Made by a program: the position numbers and the translations under genes. DNA of 64,000 nucleotides, from contig OZ242051.1 of NCBI GenBank assembly GCA_965205255.1, forward strand, positions 1,860,001 through 1,924,000, read 5' to 3'. Position 1 is the stretch's first letter. The number at the start of each line of letters is the position of its first letter. The notes beneath the pieces are model-generated. The model worked only from the letters and a program-made list of their open reading frames with translations, made no database searches and was not told the origin of the DNA. This stretch comes from G965205255 sp965205255 (GTDB lineage: Bacteria > Pseudomonadota > Gammaproteobacteria > Pseudomonadales > Endozoicomonadaceae). Positions 1-8,327 of this stretch are shown piece by piece.

Positions 1-226
1 AGGATTACTACATTCAAAATTTACACTATGCGGCATAGGTAAAAATCGAAGGGCAGTAGCGTGCGTGCGACCAGAACAGGGTGAGGTATGAGATGCCAGT
101 GCACCGTTCTTAGGGGATGGCAGTAACATTATTCTGCTACCCGACTTAAGAGGTTATGGATGGCCATTGTCGCTTCCATCAAAGATCTAGCAGCTACACA
201 TTATTAATAGCAAATAGGAGTGTGAA

Positions 227-865
227 ATGCGCATATTAAATAAACACAGCATAGTTATAGCTGGTTTAATTGCAATAGGTGTAAGTGGTAGTGTGTATGC
301 AGCAACAAAGTCATATCCGCTTCGTGGATTTGATCAACTACAGCTGGCAGGACATTACCAGGTTGAATTTACACAAGCCAAGCAATATGCAGTATCAGTG
401 ACTTCCAACAATTTAGATGATGTCCAGGTTTCAGTTTCAGGGAAGCAACTAATTGCTGACCAAAAAAGTCACTTTTCAGTTAATCAGTCATCTTTTCAAA
501 TCAACATTAGCTCACCAAAATTAGCAAGTGTAAGCTTATCAGGTAACTATAAAGGTGATTTTGTTTTATCGACAGAAAAGTCATTTAACCTAAACACACA
601 AGGTCATGGCAGCGTTTCACTGTCAGGTAAGCTTAAAAAATTTGTGCTGGATTCAAAAGGCAGCCTTGTTATTCATGCTAAAAAAGCGTGCACTGGGGCT
701 TTTGCTGTGCGATCAACAGGTACTTTAAGTGCCACGTTTTGCGCTGACAAAAATGCATCTTTTGATAGAATGAATGTTGGAGAAGCTGATATCAAAATTT
801 ACGGACAACCGGTATTTGGAAAAGCATTAAGTCTTGGCCCAGTGAGTGTGCAGGTGATAAGATAA
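227..865 (+). CDS. Secreted DUF2807-like (GIN-domain) protein
   Basis: The 212-residue product starts with a clear Sec signal peptide (hydrophobic stretch about residues 8-24, likely cleavage after VYA). The mature part is a beta-rich sequence with repeated Ser/Gly/Val strands such as LASVSLSGNYKG and GHGSVSLSGKLK. This pattern, opening with a segment like RGFDQLQLAGHYQVEF, is typical of DUF2807, the putative auto-transporter head/GIN domain that forms a right-handed beta helix outside the inner membrane. An AGGAG ribosome site lies 8 bases before the ATG. Its function is unknown; periplasmic or surface location is inferred from the signal peptide. The first 226 bases of the window contain no recognisable gene. 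Confidence 0.7.
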   Translation: MRILNKHSIVIAGLIAIGVSGSVYAATKSYPLRGFDQLQLAGHYQVEFTQAKQYAVSVTSNNLDDVQVSVSGKQLIADQKSHFSVNQSSFQINISSPKLASVSLSGNYKGDFVLSTEKSFNLNTQGHGSVSLSGKLKKFVLDSKGSLVIHAKKACTGAFAVRSTGTLSATFCADKNASFDRMNVGEADIKIYGQPVFGKALSLGPVSVQVIR

Positions 866-972
866 TGCTTTCAAAAGGAATTTGGCATAATAAAGTTAAA
901 ATGGCACAAGCTGCAAGACAAAAGAATAAGGACAGCCATTTATTAGAAGAGATAATTACAGAAGAAGAATAA
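865..972 (+). CDS. Possible 35-residue coupled small ORF
   Basis: The ATG overlaps the stop codon of the upstream gene (TAATG), a layout that permits translational coupling by re-initiation. The peptide is short, charged and Lys/Gln-rich, ending LLEEIITEEE. It contains the first copy of a 40-bp direct repeat. No family is recognised and it may be a decayed gene tail rather than a functional product. Confidence 0.25.
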   Translation: MLSKGIWHNKVKMAQAARQKNKDSHLLEEIITEEE

Positions 973-1019
973 GGAGAAGAAGAATAAGGACAGCCATTTA
1001 TTAGAAGAGATAATTACAG
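922..1019. repeat. 40-bp direct repeat, two copies
   Basis: The 40 bases at 922-961 recur exactly at 980-1019, a period of 58 bases. The first copy lies in the 35-codon ORF; the second follows its stop. It looks like a local slippage or recombination duplication. Confidence 0.8.
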
Positions 1020-1219
1020 TATTCTGAGAGTAATTGTTCTTCTCCAGACTTCTTTTTACTACGGCAAAGCCTGATATTACTCCTACCCAATAGTGCAATA
1101 AAACCAATCACAGTAATATTGTGTCGTTTTATTAAAAAACGAGGGGGCTCCCTGAAAGGTTGCGAGCAGATAAACTGCCAGTGGCAATGCGTTGATATGG
1201 CAAAATAATGGTCTGGTAA

Positions 1220-2230
1220 CTATGTGCGGTTCTGCGCAACAAAAAGACGTCGGCTAATTGATAACCCATGCAGCCATTTTATACCTGTATTCTGACAGCA
1301 GGCTTTCATTGTGGAAAGCTTTCCAACAACACGCCGGAAACGATTTCCTTCAGGCTGCATAAAAGACACCCATGCTTGTGTGTTAATAGCCTGTCTTTCT
1401 AGTATGCCTGGTATTGCTTCATCAATAGCACCACGCTTATCATCGCGAATTGCTCTGCCTGTCCAGTCAAGGAGTTCCATATAGTCTTCCAGTAAAAACG
1501 GGATAATATGTTCCTGCGAGCTGCCTTTGGTCTGCATAGGTTGTAATGGAATGGAAGAGGGCATGCCGGAAACAGATGTTTTCTTTTTTATCTTCCATTG
1601 CTGGATACGTGCCTGAATGGAAGTGAAGTCGGAATTCTCTGGTAAGCTTTCAATGCCTGCCCGCACAGGATTAAGATCCACATACGCCATACAGGATAAT
1701 ACCGCTGCGTCATCTAACAGCGCCTGACTTTTAAAGAGGCCTTCCCAAAACCGGCCTTTACACTGATCCTCTTCGTTAGCCTTACGGGCCAGGTGCTCGT
1801 TCAAACAGCGCATAAACCAGCTGATATCATGTAAACGCTGACGAAAGACTTTTTCATATTCCTGCACCTTCTGACGTTCTGCCTTATCAAGACGGGCTCC
1901 GGCCAGATAGCGTTTTACCAGCGATGGTGCTGAAAAAAGTATTCTCCAGCGGTTTAATACTTCTTTCATGCTCCATGCATCACCTTGTTCTGTGTTCACA
2001 TGCAATACAACATGATAATGGTTTGACATAACCGCATAAGCGCAAATATCTATCGCAAACACCGCCGTCAGTTCACCAAGGCGATCTACCACCCATTGTT
2101 TGCGGTGCGTATAGTTCTTGCCGGTTAAGTGATCTTCACCACACAAAAAGGCTCTGCGTACACAGCGAGCCATGCAATGATAGTACGGAGTAGTGTCAAC
2201 ATTCACTAAGGAACGACGAGCAGTCGTCAT
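1220..2230 (-). CDS. REP-associated tyrosine transposase (Y1/IS200-like), long form
   Basis: The 336-residue protein belongs to the Y1_Tnp/RAYT family of single-strand DNA transposases. Visible signatures are the HUH metal site (SNHYHVVLHV, about residues 69-78) and the downstream helix with the catalytic tyrosine region (CMAYVDLNPVRAG). It is longer than a typical RAYT (150-250 aa) because of an extra C-terminal part of roughly 120 residues. RAYTs mobilise or maintain small palindromic REP sequences, and are usually single-copy domesticated genes. A 13-bp tandem repeat lies upstream, but no clear REP arrays flank this copy, unlike the gene at 3472. Confidence 0.85.
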   Translation of the reverse strand: MTTARRSLVNVDTTPYYHCMARCVRRAFLCGEDHLTGKNYTHRKQWVVDRLGELTAVFAIDICAYAVMSNHYHVVLHVNTEQGDAWSMKEVLNRWRILFSAPSLVKRYLAGARLDKAERQKVQEYEKVFRQRLHDISWFMRCLNEHLARKANEEDQCKGRFWEGLFKSQALLDDAAVLSCMAYVDLNPVRAGIESLPENSDFTSIQARIQQWKIKKKTSVSGMPSSIPLQPMQTKGSSQEHIIPFLLEDYMELLDWTGRAIRDDKRGAIDEAIPGILERQAINTQAWVSFMQPEGNRFRRVVGKLSTMKACCQNTGIKWLHGLSISRRLFVAQNRT

Positions 2231-2303
2231 CTTTCTTTCTTCCTGTTATTAAAGGTTCAGAGAAAGATAGACGGCTTTTTTTGGTTGTCAAATAATTGGG
2301 TGT

Positions 2304-2368
2304 CCTTTATTATCTTCCTTTATTATCTTCCTTTATTATCTTCCTTTATTATCTTGCTTTATTATCTT
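2304..2368. repeat. 13-bp tandem repeat, five units
   Basis: Five consecutive units of CCTTTATTATCTT, the last with G in place of the first C, lie about 75-140 bases upstream of the minus-strand RAYT start and before the methyltransferase. The copy number could vary by slippage. Confidence 0.85.
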
Positions 2369-2440
2369 CAGAGTTATTGACACTACCAAGCACGGTGATA
2401 TTTAGCTAAAGCAATGATACTGATTTTATTTAATATGTCT

Positions 2441-2459
2441 GTCACCAACTTTTGGTGAC
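2441..2459. promoter_or_regulatory. Perfect inverted repeat before methyltransferase
   Basis: GTCACCAA and TTGGTGAC are 8-bp arms separated by CTT, ending 14 bases before the methyltransferase start codon and just before its ribosome site. It could be an operator or a small RNA hairpin that masks translation initiation. No regulator is identifiable here. Confidence 0.45.
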
Positions 2460-2472
2460 AAAAGGATTTTAT

Positions 2473-3231
2473 ATGACCGAAAAGTGGGTTCCCCATCTCT
2501 ACACAAAGCATTCGCCAGTACAACAATCGTTAGCTATAGAGATGCTGGAACAAGAAAAGTTAAATAAAAAGCTGAATATACTGGATGTGGGCTGTGGTGA
2601 TGGGAAAATAACAAACTGGATAGTAGGCAGATCCCCCTCATCTTCAGTGACAGGGCTGGATGCATCGAACGATATGATCATCTTTGCACGAGAAAATTAC
2701 GCCAAATGCAACTTTATTCATAAGAGCATTGAGGACTATACAAAAGCCAATATCTTTGATTTGGTTACTAGCTTTAACTGCCTTCATTGGATAGAAAATA
2801 TTCGTAGTGCATTACACAATATTTACCAATCAATGCAATCTGAGGCTCGTTTTATAGGACTCATTTATCCGCGCTGTGAACTACTATGGCAGGCAGCAGA
2901 AATACTGGAAGTCAGTAAGAAATACCAACATTTTTTTGAACACTTTTCAAATCCCTATCAGTTTCATACGCTGGAAAGTTTCAAACAACTGCTTATAAAA
3001 GCAGGGTTTGATGAAACAAAAATCACGCTATGCCAAGAATCAAGATCATTCTGTTTCCCAACAGAAGAAGCACTTTATAACTATATACTGGGGTGGCTAC
3101 CGCATGCAAAAATTACTCCGCCTGACTTTCTGAAGGCGTGGGTAACTGTATATAGACGTTTAACAGAACAAACACAAAAAAATGACATCGTCATGGACTA
3201 CAATGTCATTATGTTTACCTGTAATAAATAA
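2473..3231 (+). CDS. Class I SAM-dependent methyltransferase
   Basis: A Rossmann-fold methyltransferase of 252 residues. Motif I is ILDVGCGDGKI (SAM binding), followed by the acidic residue at the end of beta-2 (VTGLDAS) and motif IV-like DLVTSFNCLHWI. The overall pattern resembles trans-aconitate 2-methyltransferase and related small-molecule methyltransferases (HW after the motif-IV strand), but the substrate cannot be told. I chose the ATG at 2473 because AAAGGA lies 6 bases upstream; an in-frame TTG at 2452 lies inside the palindrome and is less likely. The gene is isolated between two RAYT loci, so it may have been moved with them. Confidence 0.8.
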   Translation: MTEKWVPHLYTKHSPVQQSLAIEMLEQEKLNKKLNILDVGCGDGKITNWIVGRSPSSSVTGLDASNDMIIFARENYAKCNFIHKSIEDYTKANIFDLVTSFNCLHWIENIRSALHNIYQSMQSEARFIGLIYPRCELLWQAAEILEVSKKYQHFFEHFSNPYQFHTLESFKQLLIKAGFDETKITLCQESRSFCFPTEEALYNYILGWLPHAKITPPDFLKAWVTVYRRLTEQTQKNDIVMDYNVIMFTCNK

Positions 3232-3318
3232 AAAAACCTGCTTACATTTGAGCAAATACTTTATCAGCAATATGAAGTGTTTGCTCTATAATCTCATCTG
3301 TATGAGCCAATGAGACAA

Positions 3319-3423
3319 AACCCATCAAAGGGGTCAGACTCGATAAACCCATCAAAGGGGTCAAACCCATCAAAGGGGTCAGCATCAAAGGGGTCAAGCA
3401 TCAAAGGGGTCAGACTCGATTGA
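3319..3423. repeat. Left array of GGGGTCA-type repeats
   Basis: Five units of the form CATCAAAGGGGTCA occur, the first and last extended by GACTCGAT. The unit next to the gene reads into CGATTGA and is the inverse complement of the unit at the gene's other end (TCAATCGAGTCTGACC). This fits a REP-like element family mobilised by the enclosed RAYT. Confidence 0.8.
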
Positions 3424-3471
3424 AGTAATTGGTCTATGCTTGAGTGTTTTCTGAAGAGGAGAGTACTCATT

Positions 3472-4194
3472 ATGGCCCGTCCGCCGCGTTTTATTCTTTC
3501 GGGTTACCCTCAACATGTGATCGTTCGTGGCAATAACCGTACACCCATTTTTTGTGCTGAAGACGATTATCACTTTTATCTGGAAAAATTACAGGAAGCC
3601 TGTAACAGGCACGCTTGCCATGTGCATGCTTATGTTTTGATGACTAATCACGTGCACTTACTTGTCACGCCTGATGAGCGGATTAGTTTGGGCAAAATGG
3701 TACAAATGCTAGGTCGTTATTACGTTCAGTATTTTAATCATATGTACCATCGTACAGGTACTTTATGGGAAGGTCGCTATAAAGCCAGCATGATCGATTC
3801 ATCAATCTATTTGTTAACTTGTATGCGCTATATAGAGTTAAATCCGGTGCGCGCAGGAATGGTTGGGCATCCTGGTGATTATCCTTGGTCAAGTTATGCT
3901 GTTAATGCGGAAGGAAAAGAAAGTAAGCTTGTGACACTTCATGAGGTGTATAAAGGATTAGGAAAAAGTATGGCAGAGTGTCAAAAGTCTTATAAAACAT
4001 TATTTGAACACCATATAAACTTAGAGCACCTAGGTGCTATTCGTGAGTCAGCGAATAAAGGTTGGGTATTAGGGAGTGATAGATTTCGTAAACATGTTGA
4101 AGAAGAGTTAAAAAAAAGGGTTAGTCCTGTGAAACGAGGAGGTTACAGACGATCATCAGTTTATAAGGAAAAATGTAGAATCAATCGAGTCTGA
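3472..4194 (+). CDS. REP-associated tyrosine transposase (Y1/IS200-like)
   Basis: A 240-residue Y1_Tnp protein. It starts MARPPRFILSGYPQHV, typical of the family, and has the HUH site (MTNHVHLLV, about residues 57-65) and the tyrosine helix (CMRYIELNPVRAGM). The start at 3472 is preceded by AGAGGAG with 9-base spacing; an upstream in-frame ATG at 3436 lacks one. The stop codon TGA is formed inside the right-hand repeat (GAGTCTGACC), so gene and repeat are physically merged. Left and right arrays of the same repeat in inverted orientation flank it, strongly suggesting they are its substrate. Confidence 0.9.
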   Translation: MARPPRFILSGYPQHVIVRGNNRTPIFCAEDDYHFYLEKLQEACNRHACHVHAYVLMTNHVHLLVTPDERISLGKMVQMLGRYYVQYFNHMYHRTGTLWEGRYKASMIDSSIYLLTCMRYIELNPVRAGMVGHPGDYPWSSYAVNAEGKESKLVTLHEVYKGLGKSMAECQKSYKTLFEHHINLEHLGAIRESANKGWVLGSDRFRKHVEEELKKRVSPVKRGGYRRSSVYKEKCRINRV

Positions 4195-4592
4195 CCCCTT
4201 TGGTTGTAACCCCTTTGGTTGTATAAACTTAGAGCACCTAGGTGCTATTCGTGAGTCAGCGAATAAAGGTTGGGTATTAGGGAGTGATAGATTTCGTAAA
4301 CATGTTGAAGAAGAGTTAAAAAAAAGGGTTAGTCCTGTGAAACGAGGAGGTTACAGACGATCATCAGTTTATAAGGAAAAATGCAGAATCAATCGAGTCT
4401 GACCCCTTTGGTTGTGTAGAACCCCTTTGGTTTGCCTTTGGTTGTCAATCGAGTCTGACCCCTTTGGTTGTGACCCCTTTGGTTGTGACCCCTTTGGTTG
4501 TGTGACCCCTTTGGTTGTGTGACCCCTTTGGTTATGACCCCTTTGGTTACTTTGGTTTGACCTGACCCCTTTGGTTTGTGACCCCTTTGGTT
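4182..4592. repeat. Right array of GGGGTCA-type repeats (inverted)
   Basis: About a dozen units of TGACCCCTTTGGTTG (inverse of the left array) lie in two blocks, 4182-4221 and 4390-4592, split by a duplicated piece of the transposase gene. Spacer lengths vary by a few bases and two units extend into the CAATCGAGTC form. The array abuts an IS6 remnant. An apparent minus-strand reading frame across it simply reads the repeat. Confidence 0.85.
4222..4409 (+). pseudogene. Duplicated 3' end of the RAYT gene
   Basis: This segment repeats 4014-4201 almost exactly (offset 208; one substitution seen, TGTAGAATC versus TGCAGAATC). It encodes only the last 60 or so residues of the transposase and has no start of its own. 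It lies between repeat units, so unequal recombination between repeats probably created it. Confidence 0.85.
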
Positions 4593-4595
4593 TAG

Positions 4596-4770
4596 CTCTT
4601 CAATATCACGGTAGCTCAGGCTGTAGGCCATATATCAGCGAACAGTCATCAGAATAAGTTCTTGTCTAAAATGACGTCCTTTAGTGCTGATAGCTGGCAT
4701 GGTATACTTCACAAGTCGCATTAATAATGAGTACATTATCTAGAAGAAAGACTTATTTTGCAACAGAACC
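4596..4770 (-). mobile_element. Truncated IS6-family element (right-end remnant)
   Basis: The 175 bases match the right end of the complete IS6 element at 6189-7009 with scattered substitutions, including the first 45 or so codons of the transposase and the terminal repeat GCAACAGAACC. The left part is missing and the GGGGTCA array directly abuts the break. It lies in the same orientation as the full copy, on the other side of the exporter gene. Confidence 0.85.
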
Positions 4771-4922
4771 ATAAATAGTGATTTGGATAGATTAATGCAA
4801 TATTAGATAAACTTCATGAGACCTATGATATTCCTGTGATTACATATTAATTTAACTGCAAAACGAAACTCTTGAGGGTTTACCTCTGAGTTGTTTATCA
4901 AATTTTTACGAAAGACTATATA

Positions 4923-4936
4923 ACCTGACCTCAGGT
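4923..4936. promoter_or_regulatory. Candidate operator of the exporter gene
   Basis: ACCTGA-CC-TCAGGT is a perfect inverted repeat (6-bp arms) 23 bases before the exporter start codon. It directly follows a TATATAAC stretch that could be a -10 box. This is a common position for a repressor site in drug-efflux genes, but no adjacent regulator gene exists here. Confidence 0.4.
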
Positions 4937-4959
4937 AAATTTAAGCATTAGAGAAAATA

Positions 4960-6168
4960 ATGAATCATCATCCAACAGTTCGTTCTTTACATCATAGGAC
5001 TAAAATTACATGGGTCCTACTTTTACTCCTTCCGGTCATTGGTATGGCCGTGGATTTGATTGCGCCATCACTTCCTTCTATTTCAGCAAAACTGCATGTG
5101 AGTCAGAGCATTGCAAAGAATGCCATAACTACTTATTTGATTGGCTATGCTATTGGAAATTTCATAACCGGGTTTTTGGCTGACAATTATGGAAGGAAAC
5201 AGTTATTACGCATATCTTTACTTGGCTTTTTCATTGTAAGCCTATTACCCGCTATTTATGCCAATGAATTTAGCCTACTACTTTCGAGAACATTACAGGG
5301 TTTTTTTTTAGGGGCACAGGCAGCTCTATGTCGTACTATTTTCTCAGATATTTTTTCACCCAAAGAATTGCAGTCTATAGGAACTCTGATAGGAACTATG
5401 TGGGGTATAGGACCAGTTTTGGGACCAGTTTTAGGTAGTTATCTGCAACACTATTTTGGCTGGGAGTCTGGATTCATTTTTTTTGCTGTGACAGGTCTTA
5501 TATTACTTATTTTTATTGTCTTCATTGTTCCAGAAACCCTTATAGAGTCTAAACCACTTAAGCTTTCAGTGCTTAGAGACAGTATTAAAGAAATAATTAG
5601 TCATCGTACTTTCATGGGCTTAAGCGTTCTAATGGGAGTCGCTTATGCGCTTTTGATAATTTTCAATACACAGGCACCATTTTTAATTCAGAAACAGCTG
5701 AATTATTCAGTAACCTTCTACGGGTATATCGCATTTTTCCTGGGGGTAGTTTTTATTTCAGCCACTTTTTTGACAAGAAAATTATTAAAAACCTGGAGTG
5801 GTGAAAAATTATTTTTTTATGGTATACATACACTTATGCTGTTGCTGTTAATTGCAACATTACTCAGCATTCCATATGCAAATAACATGATTCTCATCAC
5901 ACTATCAAGTGCAGTAGCTTTCTTTGCAACAGGCTTCCTTTTCCCTTCAGCGATGGGGCAGGGCATGGCTTTGTTTCGGCATATGGCCGGTGCAGCAACT
6001 TCTGTTATGTATTTGATAAACATATCTATCACTGCCGCTGTATCCTTAATGATGAGCTTTTTTCATTTACAAGACAGTATGTCGTTAGTGCTATGTTTCT
6101 TTGTACTACAAATAATAGCGGTTTTCATATTTTGGTTAACCATTTATAGAAAATTAAAAGTAAACTGA
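4960..6168 (+). CDS. Bcr/CflA-type MFS multidrug exporter
   Basis: A 402-residue inner-membrane protein with about 12 hydrophobic segments, typical for 12-TMS drug:proton antiporters. MFS motif A is visible between helices 2 and 3 (GFLADNYGRK, residues 71-80). The antiporter motif C region is at GIGPVLGPVLGSY, and the N-terminal D32 with P37/P40 (VDLIAPSLPS) matches the Bcr/CflA signature. It probably exports hydrophobic drugs or metabolites in exchange for protons; the natural substrate is unknown. It is flanked by a truncated and a full IS6 element in the same orientation, consistent with acquisition on an IS6 compound unit. Confidence 0.85.
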   Translation: MNHHPTVRSLHHRTKITWVLLLLLPVIGMAVDLIAPSLPSISAKLHVSQSIAKNAITTYLIGYAIGNFITGFLADNYGRKQLLRISLLGFFIVSLLPAIYANEFSLLLSRTLQGFFLGAQAALCRTIFSDIFSPKELQSIGTLIGTMWGIGPVLGPVLGSYLQHYFGWESGFIFFAVTGLILLIFIVFIVPETLIESKPLKLSVLRDSIKEIISHRTFMGLSVLMGVAYALLIIFNTQAPFLIQKQLNYSVTFYGYIAFFLGVVFISATFLTRKLLKTWSGEKLFFYGIHTLMLLLLIATLLSIPYANNMILITLSSAVAFFATGFLFPSAMGQGMALFRHMAGAATSVMYLINISITAAVSLMMSFFHLQDSMSLVLCFFVLQIIAVFIFWLTIYRKLKVN

Positions 6169-6188
6169 TGGTTTTACGGGTTTTTTTT

Positions 6189-7009
6189 GGTTCTGTTACA
6201 AACTCGACCACAAGCTGAACAGCTCCCCTACTTCAGACGCAATTATCATGCTAGTGCATAAAACTGCTCAAAGGCAGGGCGATCACTTCCATCACAATGC
6301 TGACCTTTTTTCAGCATTCGCCAGCATTCATTTTCGGCAATAGTGGCAGACGCTTCTTCCACGGATTTAAACCCTAGCGCCTGCCGCTTCTTTCTCTTAA
6401 TAGACCGGTGACTCTGTTCAACCATATTATTCAGATATTTTACCTGTAAAATATCGACCATCAAAAAAAAGCATCCCATTAAAAACAAGGCAAGATTTAC
6501 CGATTCCAGTGCGGCCAGATTAGCTCCGCTTTTATCAATCACCACCTTTTTAGGAAGGCCATTGTGCCAAATAGCTTTATTCAGAAAAACTCTGACAGTA
6601 GACTCATCCCTATGTTTGGAAAGCATAAAATCAATGGTTTCTCCATGCTTATAAAAAACACAGTACAGGTAGTTCCAGTCACCCTTGATTTTGATATAGG
6701 TTTCATCCATATGCCAAGAGTCGGCAGTGGCTTTCTTTTTCCTACGGAAGTTAGCTTTCAGCTGAGGAGCATACTTCTCAACCCATCGATGAATGGTTGT
6801 GTGATCTACAAAAAGACCTCTCTGTGCCATCAACTCTTCAATATCACGATAGCTCAGGCTGTAGGCCTCATACCAGCGAACAGTCATCAGAATAAGTTCT
6901 TGTCTAAAATGACGACCTTTAGTGTTGATAGCTGGCATGGCATACTTCATAAGTCGTATTAATAATGAGTACATTATCTAGAAGATAAGTCTTATTTTGC
7001 AACAGAACC
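6189..7009 (-). mobile_element. IS6-family insertion sequence, complete
   Basis: The 821-bp element is bounded by imperfect terminal inverted repeats: GGTTCTGTTACAAA at the left and TTTGCAACAGAACC at the right. These resemble the ends of IS26/IS6-family elements. One transposase gene fills it. The flanking 8-mers (TTTTTTTT and TAAAGTTT) do not match, so no target duplication is preserved. This suggests recombination after insertion. Confidence 0.9.
6246..6974 (-). CDS. IS6-family transposase
   Basis: A 242-residue DDE transposase. An N-terminal helix-turn-helix region (SYRDIEELMAQRG, VDHTTIHRWV) precedes the catalytic core. The triad is visible at D90 (HMDETYIK), D147 (VIDKSGAN) and E186 (NNMVEQSHR), with the usual R/K helix after E. 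Length and motifs are as expected for the family, so it may be active. Confidence 0.9.
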   Translation of the reverse strand: MYSLLIRLMKYAMPAINTKGRHFRQELILMTVRWYEAYSLSYRDIEELMAQRGLFVDHTTIHRWVEKYAPQLKANFRRKKKATADSWHMDETYIKIKGDWNYLYCVFYKHGETIDFMLSKHRDESTVRVFLNKAIWHNGLPKKVVIDKSGANLAALESVNLALFLMGCFFLMVDILQVKYLNNMVEQSHRSIKRKKRQALGFKSVEEASATIAENECWRMLKKGQHCDGSDRPAFEQFYALA

Positions 7010-7266
7010 TAAAGTTTGGAGGGGGGTGCTATTTAACGACATATTTAGTTTTTTCTACGGTATAATATCAATAAGTTATTGATTGCAACTTATACGTTTT
7101 AAGTCGTTTCTTTAAAACGTTAATACAAAAACCTGTTTTGAACTACTCTCCTAATCTGAATCTTGTTGAAAAAGTGCGCCTAAGACAAGGTGATTAGCAG
7201 AGAAAGTGAGTTGACCCTGATTCGCTATTTAGGGAATATATATAGGATTACTTTATGGTGAGTCCG

Positions 7267-8214
7267 CTATATATCTAAGTAACGTTCAGCATCAAGCGCT
7301 GCCATACAGCCCGTACCAGCCGATGTGATAGCCTGACGATATACATTATCCATTACATCACCACAGGCGTAAACTCCGACAGTAGATGTTTCTGTGGCAT
7401 TACCTTCCAAACCACTTTTTACTTTAATATATCCATTTTCCATTTCAAGCTGACCCTCAAATAAGGCTGTGTTTGGCGAGTGCCCAATAGCTATAAATAC
7501 ACCGTCAGCGTTGATGTGTTCATGGTCGCCTGTTTGAATGTTTTTTACTCTTACTCCGCTAACTCCTGCGTCGTCACCTAAAACTTCATCTAAAATTGTA
7601 TTTAATGCCAATTTAATATTTCCGTTTTTTACTTTGTCCTGCAGTTTATCCTGCAGTATTTTTTCTGCACGAAATGTTTCACGACGATGAATAAGTGTAA
7701 CCGTTGAAGCTATGTTTGAAAGGTATAATGCTTCTTCAACAGCGGTATTTCCTCCACCAACAACAATTACCGGCTTGTTTCGATAGAAGAACCCATCACA
7801 AGTTGCACAGGCAGATACACCACGACCTTTAAATGTTTCCTCACTTTTAAGCCCTAAGTATTTTGCACTGGCACCAGTGGCAATAATAAGTGCATCGCAG
7901 GTATAAATATAATTATCACCTTTTAAAGTAAAAGGATGTTGAGTTAAATCAGCCTGATTTATATGATCAAAGATAACTTCTGTTTCAAAACGTTCAGCAT
8001 GTGTTTTCATGCGCTCCATCAGCTCTGGTCCCTGTACGCCCTGATGATCTCCTGGCCAGTTGTCAACATCTGTCGTTGTTGTTAGTTGACCTCCCATTTG
8101 AATACCTGTAATCAATACGGGATTTAGATTTGCCCTTGCTGCATACAGCGCAGCTGTATAACCGGCCGGACCAGAACCAAGAATAAGCAAGCGATGATGT
8201 TGTGTTTCTGTCAT
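7267..8214 (-). CDS. trxB: Thioredoxin-disulfide reductase
   Basis: A 315-residue flavoprotein that reduces thioredoxin with NADPH in the cytoplasm. The N-terminal FAD motif is ILGSGPAGYTAALYAARA, the redox pair is C136-A-T-C139, the NADPH-binding motif is VVGGGNTAVEEALYL, and the second FAD motif near the C-terminus is GVYACGDVMD. Length matches E. coli TrxB (321 aa). AAAGGA lies just upstream of the ATG. It is divergent from cysZ with about 110 bases between starts. Confidence 0.97.
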   Translation of the reverse strand: MTETQHHRLLILGSGPAGYTAALYAARANLNPVLITGIQMGGQLTTTTDVDNWPGDHQGVQGPELMERMKTHAERFETEVIFDHINQADLTQHPFTLKGDNYIYTCDALIIATGASAKYLGLKSEETFKGRGVSACATCDGFFYRNKPVIVVGGGNTAVEEALYLSNIASTVTLIHRRETFRAEKILQDKLQDKVKNGNIKLALNTILDEVLGDDAGVSGVRVKNIQTGDHEHINADGVFIAIGHSPNTALFEGQLEMENGYIKVKSGLEGNATETSTVGVYACGDVMDNVYRQAITSAGTGCMAALDAERYLDI

Positions 8215-8327
8215 AATAGATCCTTTGGGCTTACCGATGAAAAAAGCAAGATAATAACGATACCTGAATAAAATCTCCAGTTTTTTTTCTTACAATGATC
8301 ATTAATTGTTATAGCGAGTTATCACCG

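Noticed and set aside
3319..4592. CRISPR array
   Set aside because: The GGGGTCA units are 14-22 bases with spacers of only a few bases and related sequence, and there are no cas genes; a RAYT gene lies in the middle.
4389..4631. 80-codon minus-strand ORF of TKGV/RGHN repeats
   Set aside because: It only reads the repeat array and the start of the IS6 remnant.
7124..7145. Sixth MITE copy
   Set aside because: TACAAAAACCTGTTTTGAAC resembles one end, but no inner sequence or second end follows; at best a solo remnant.
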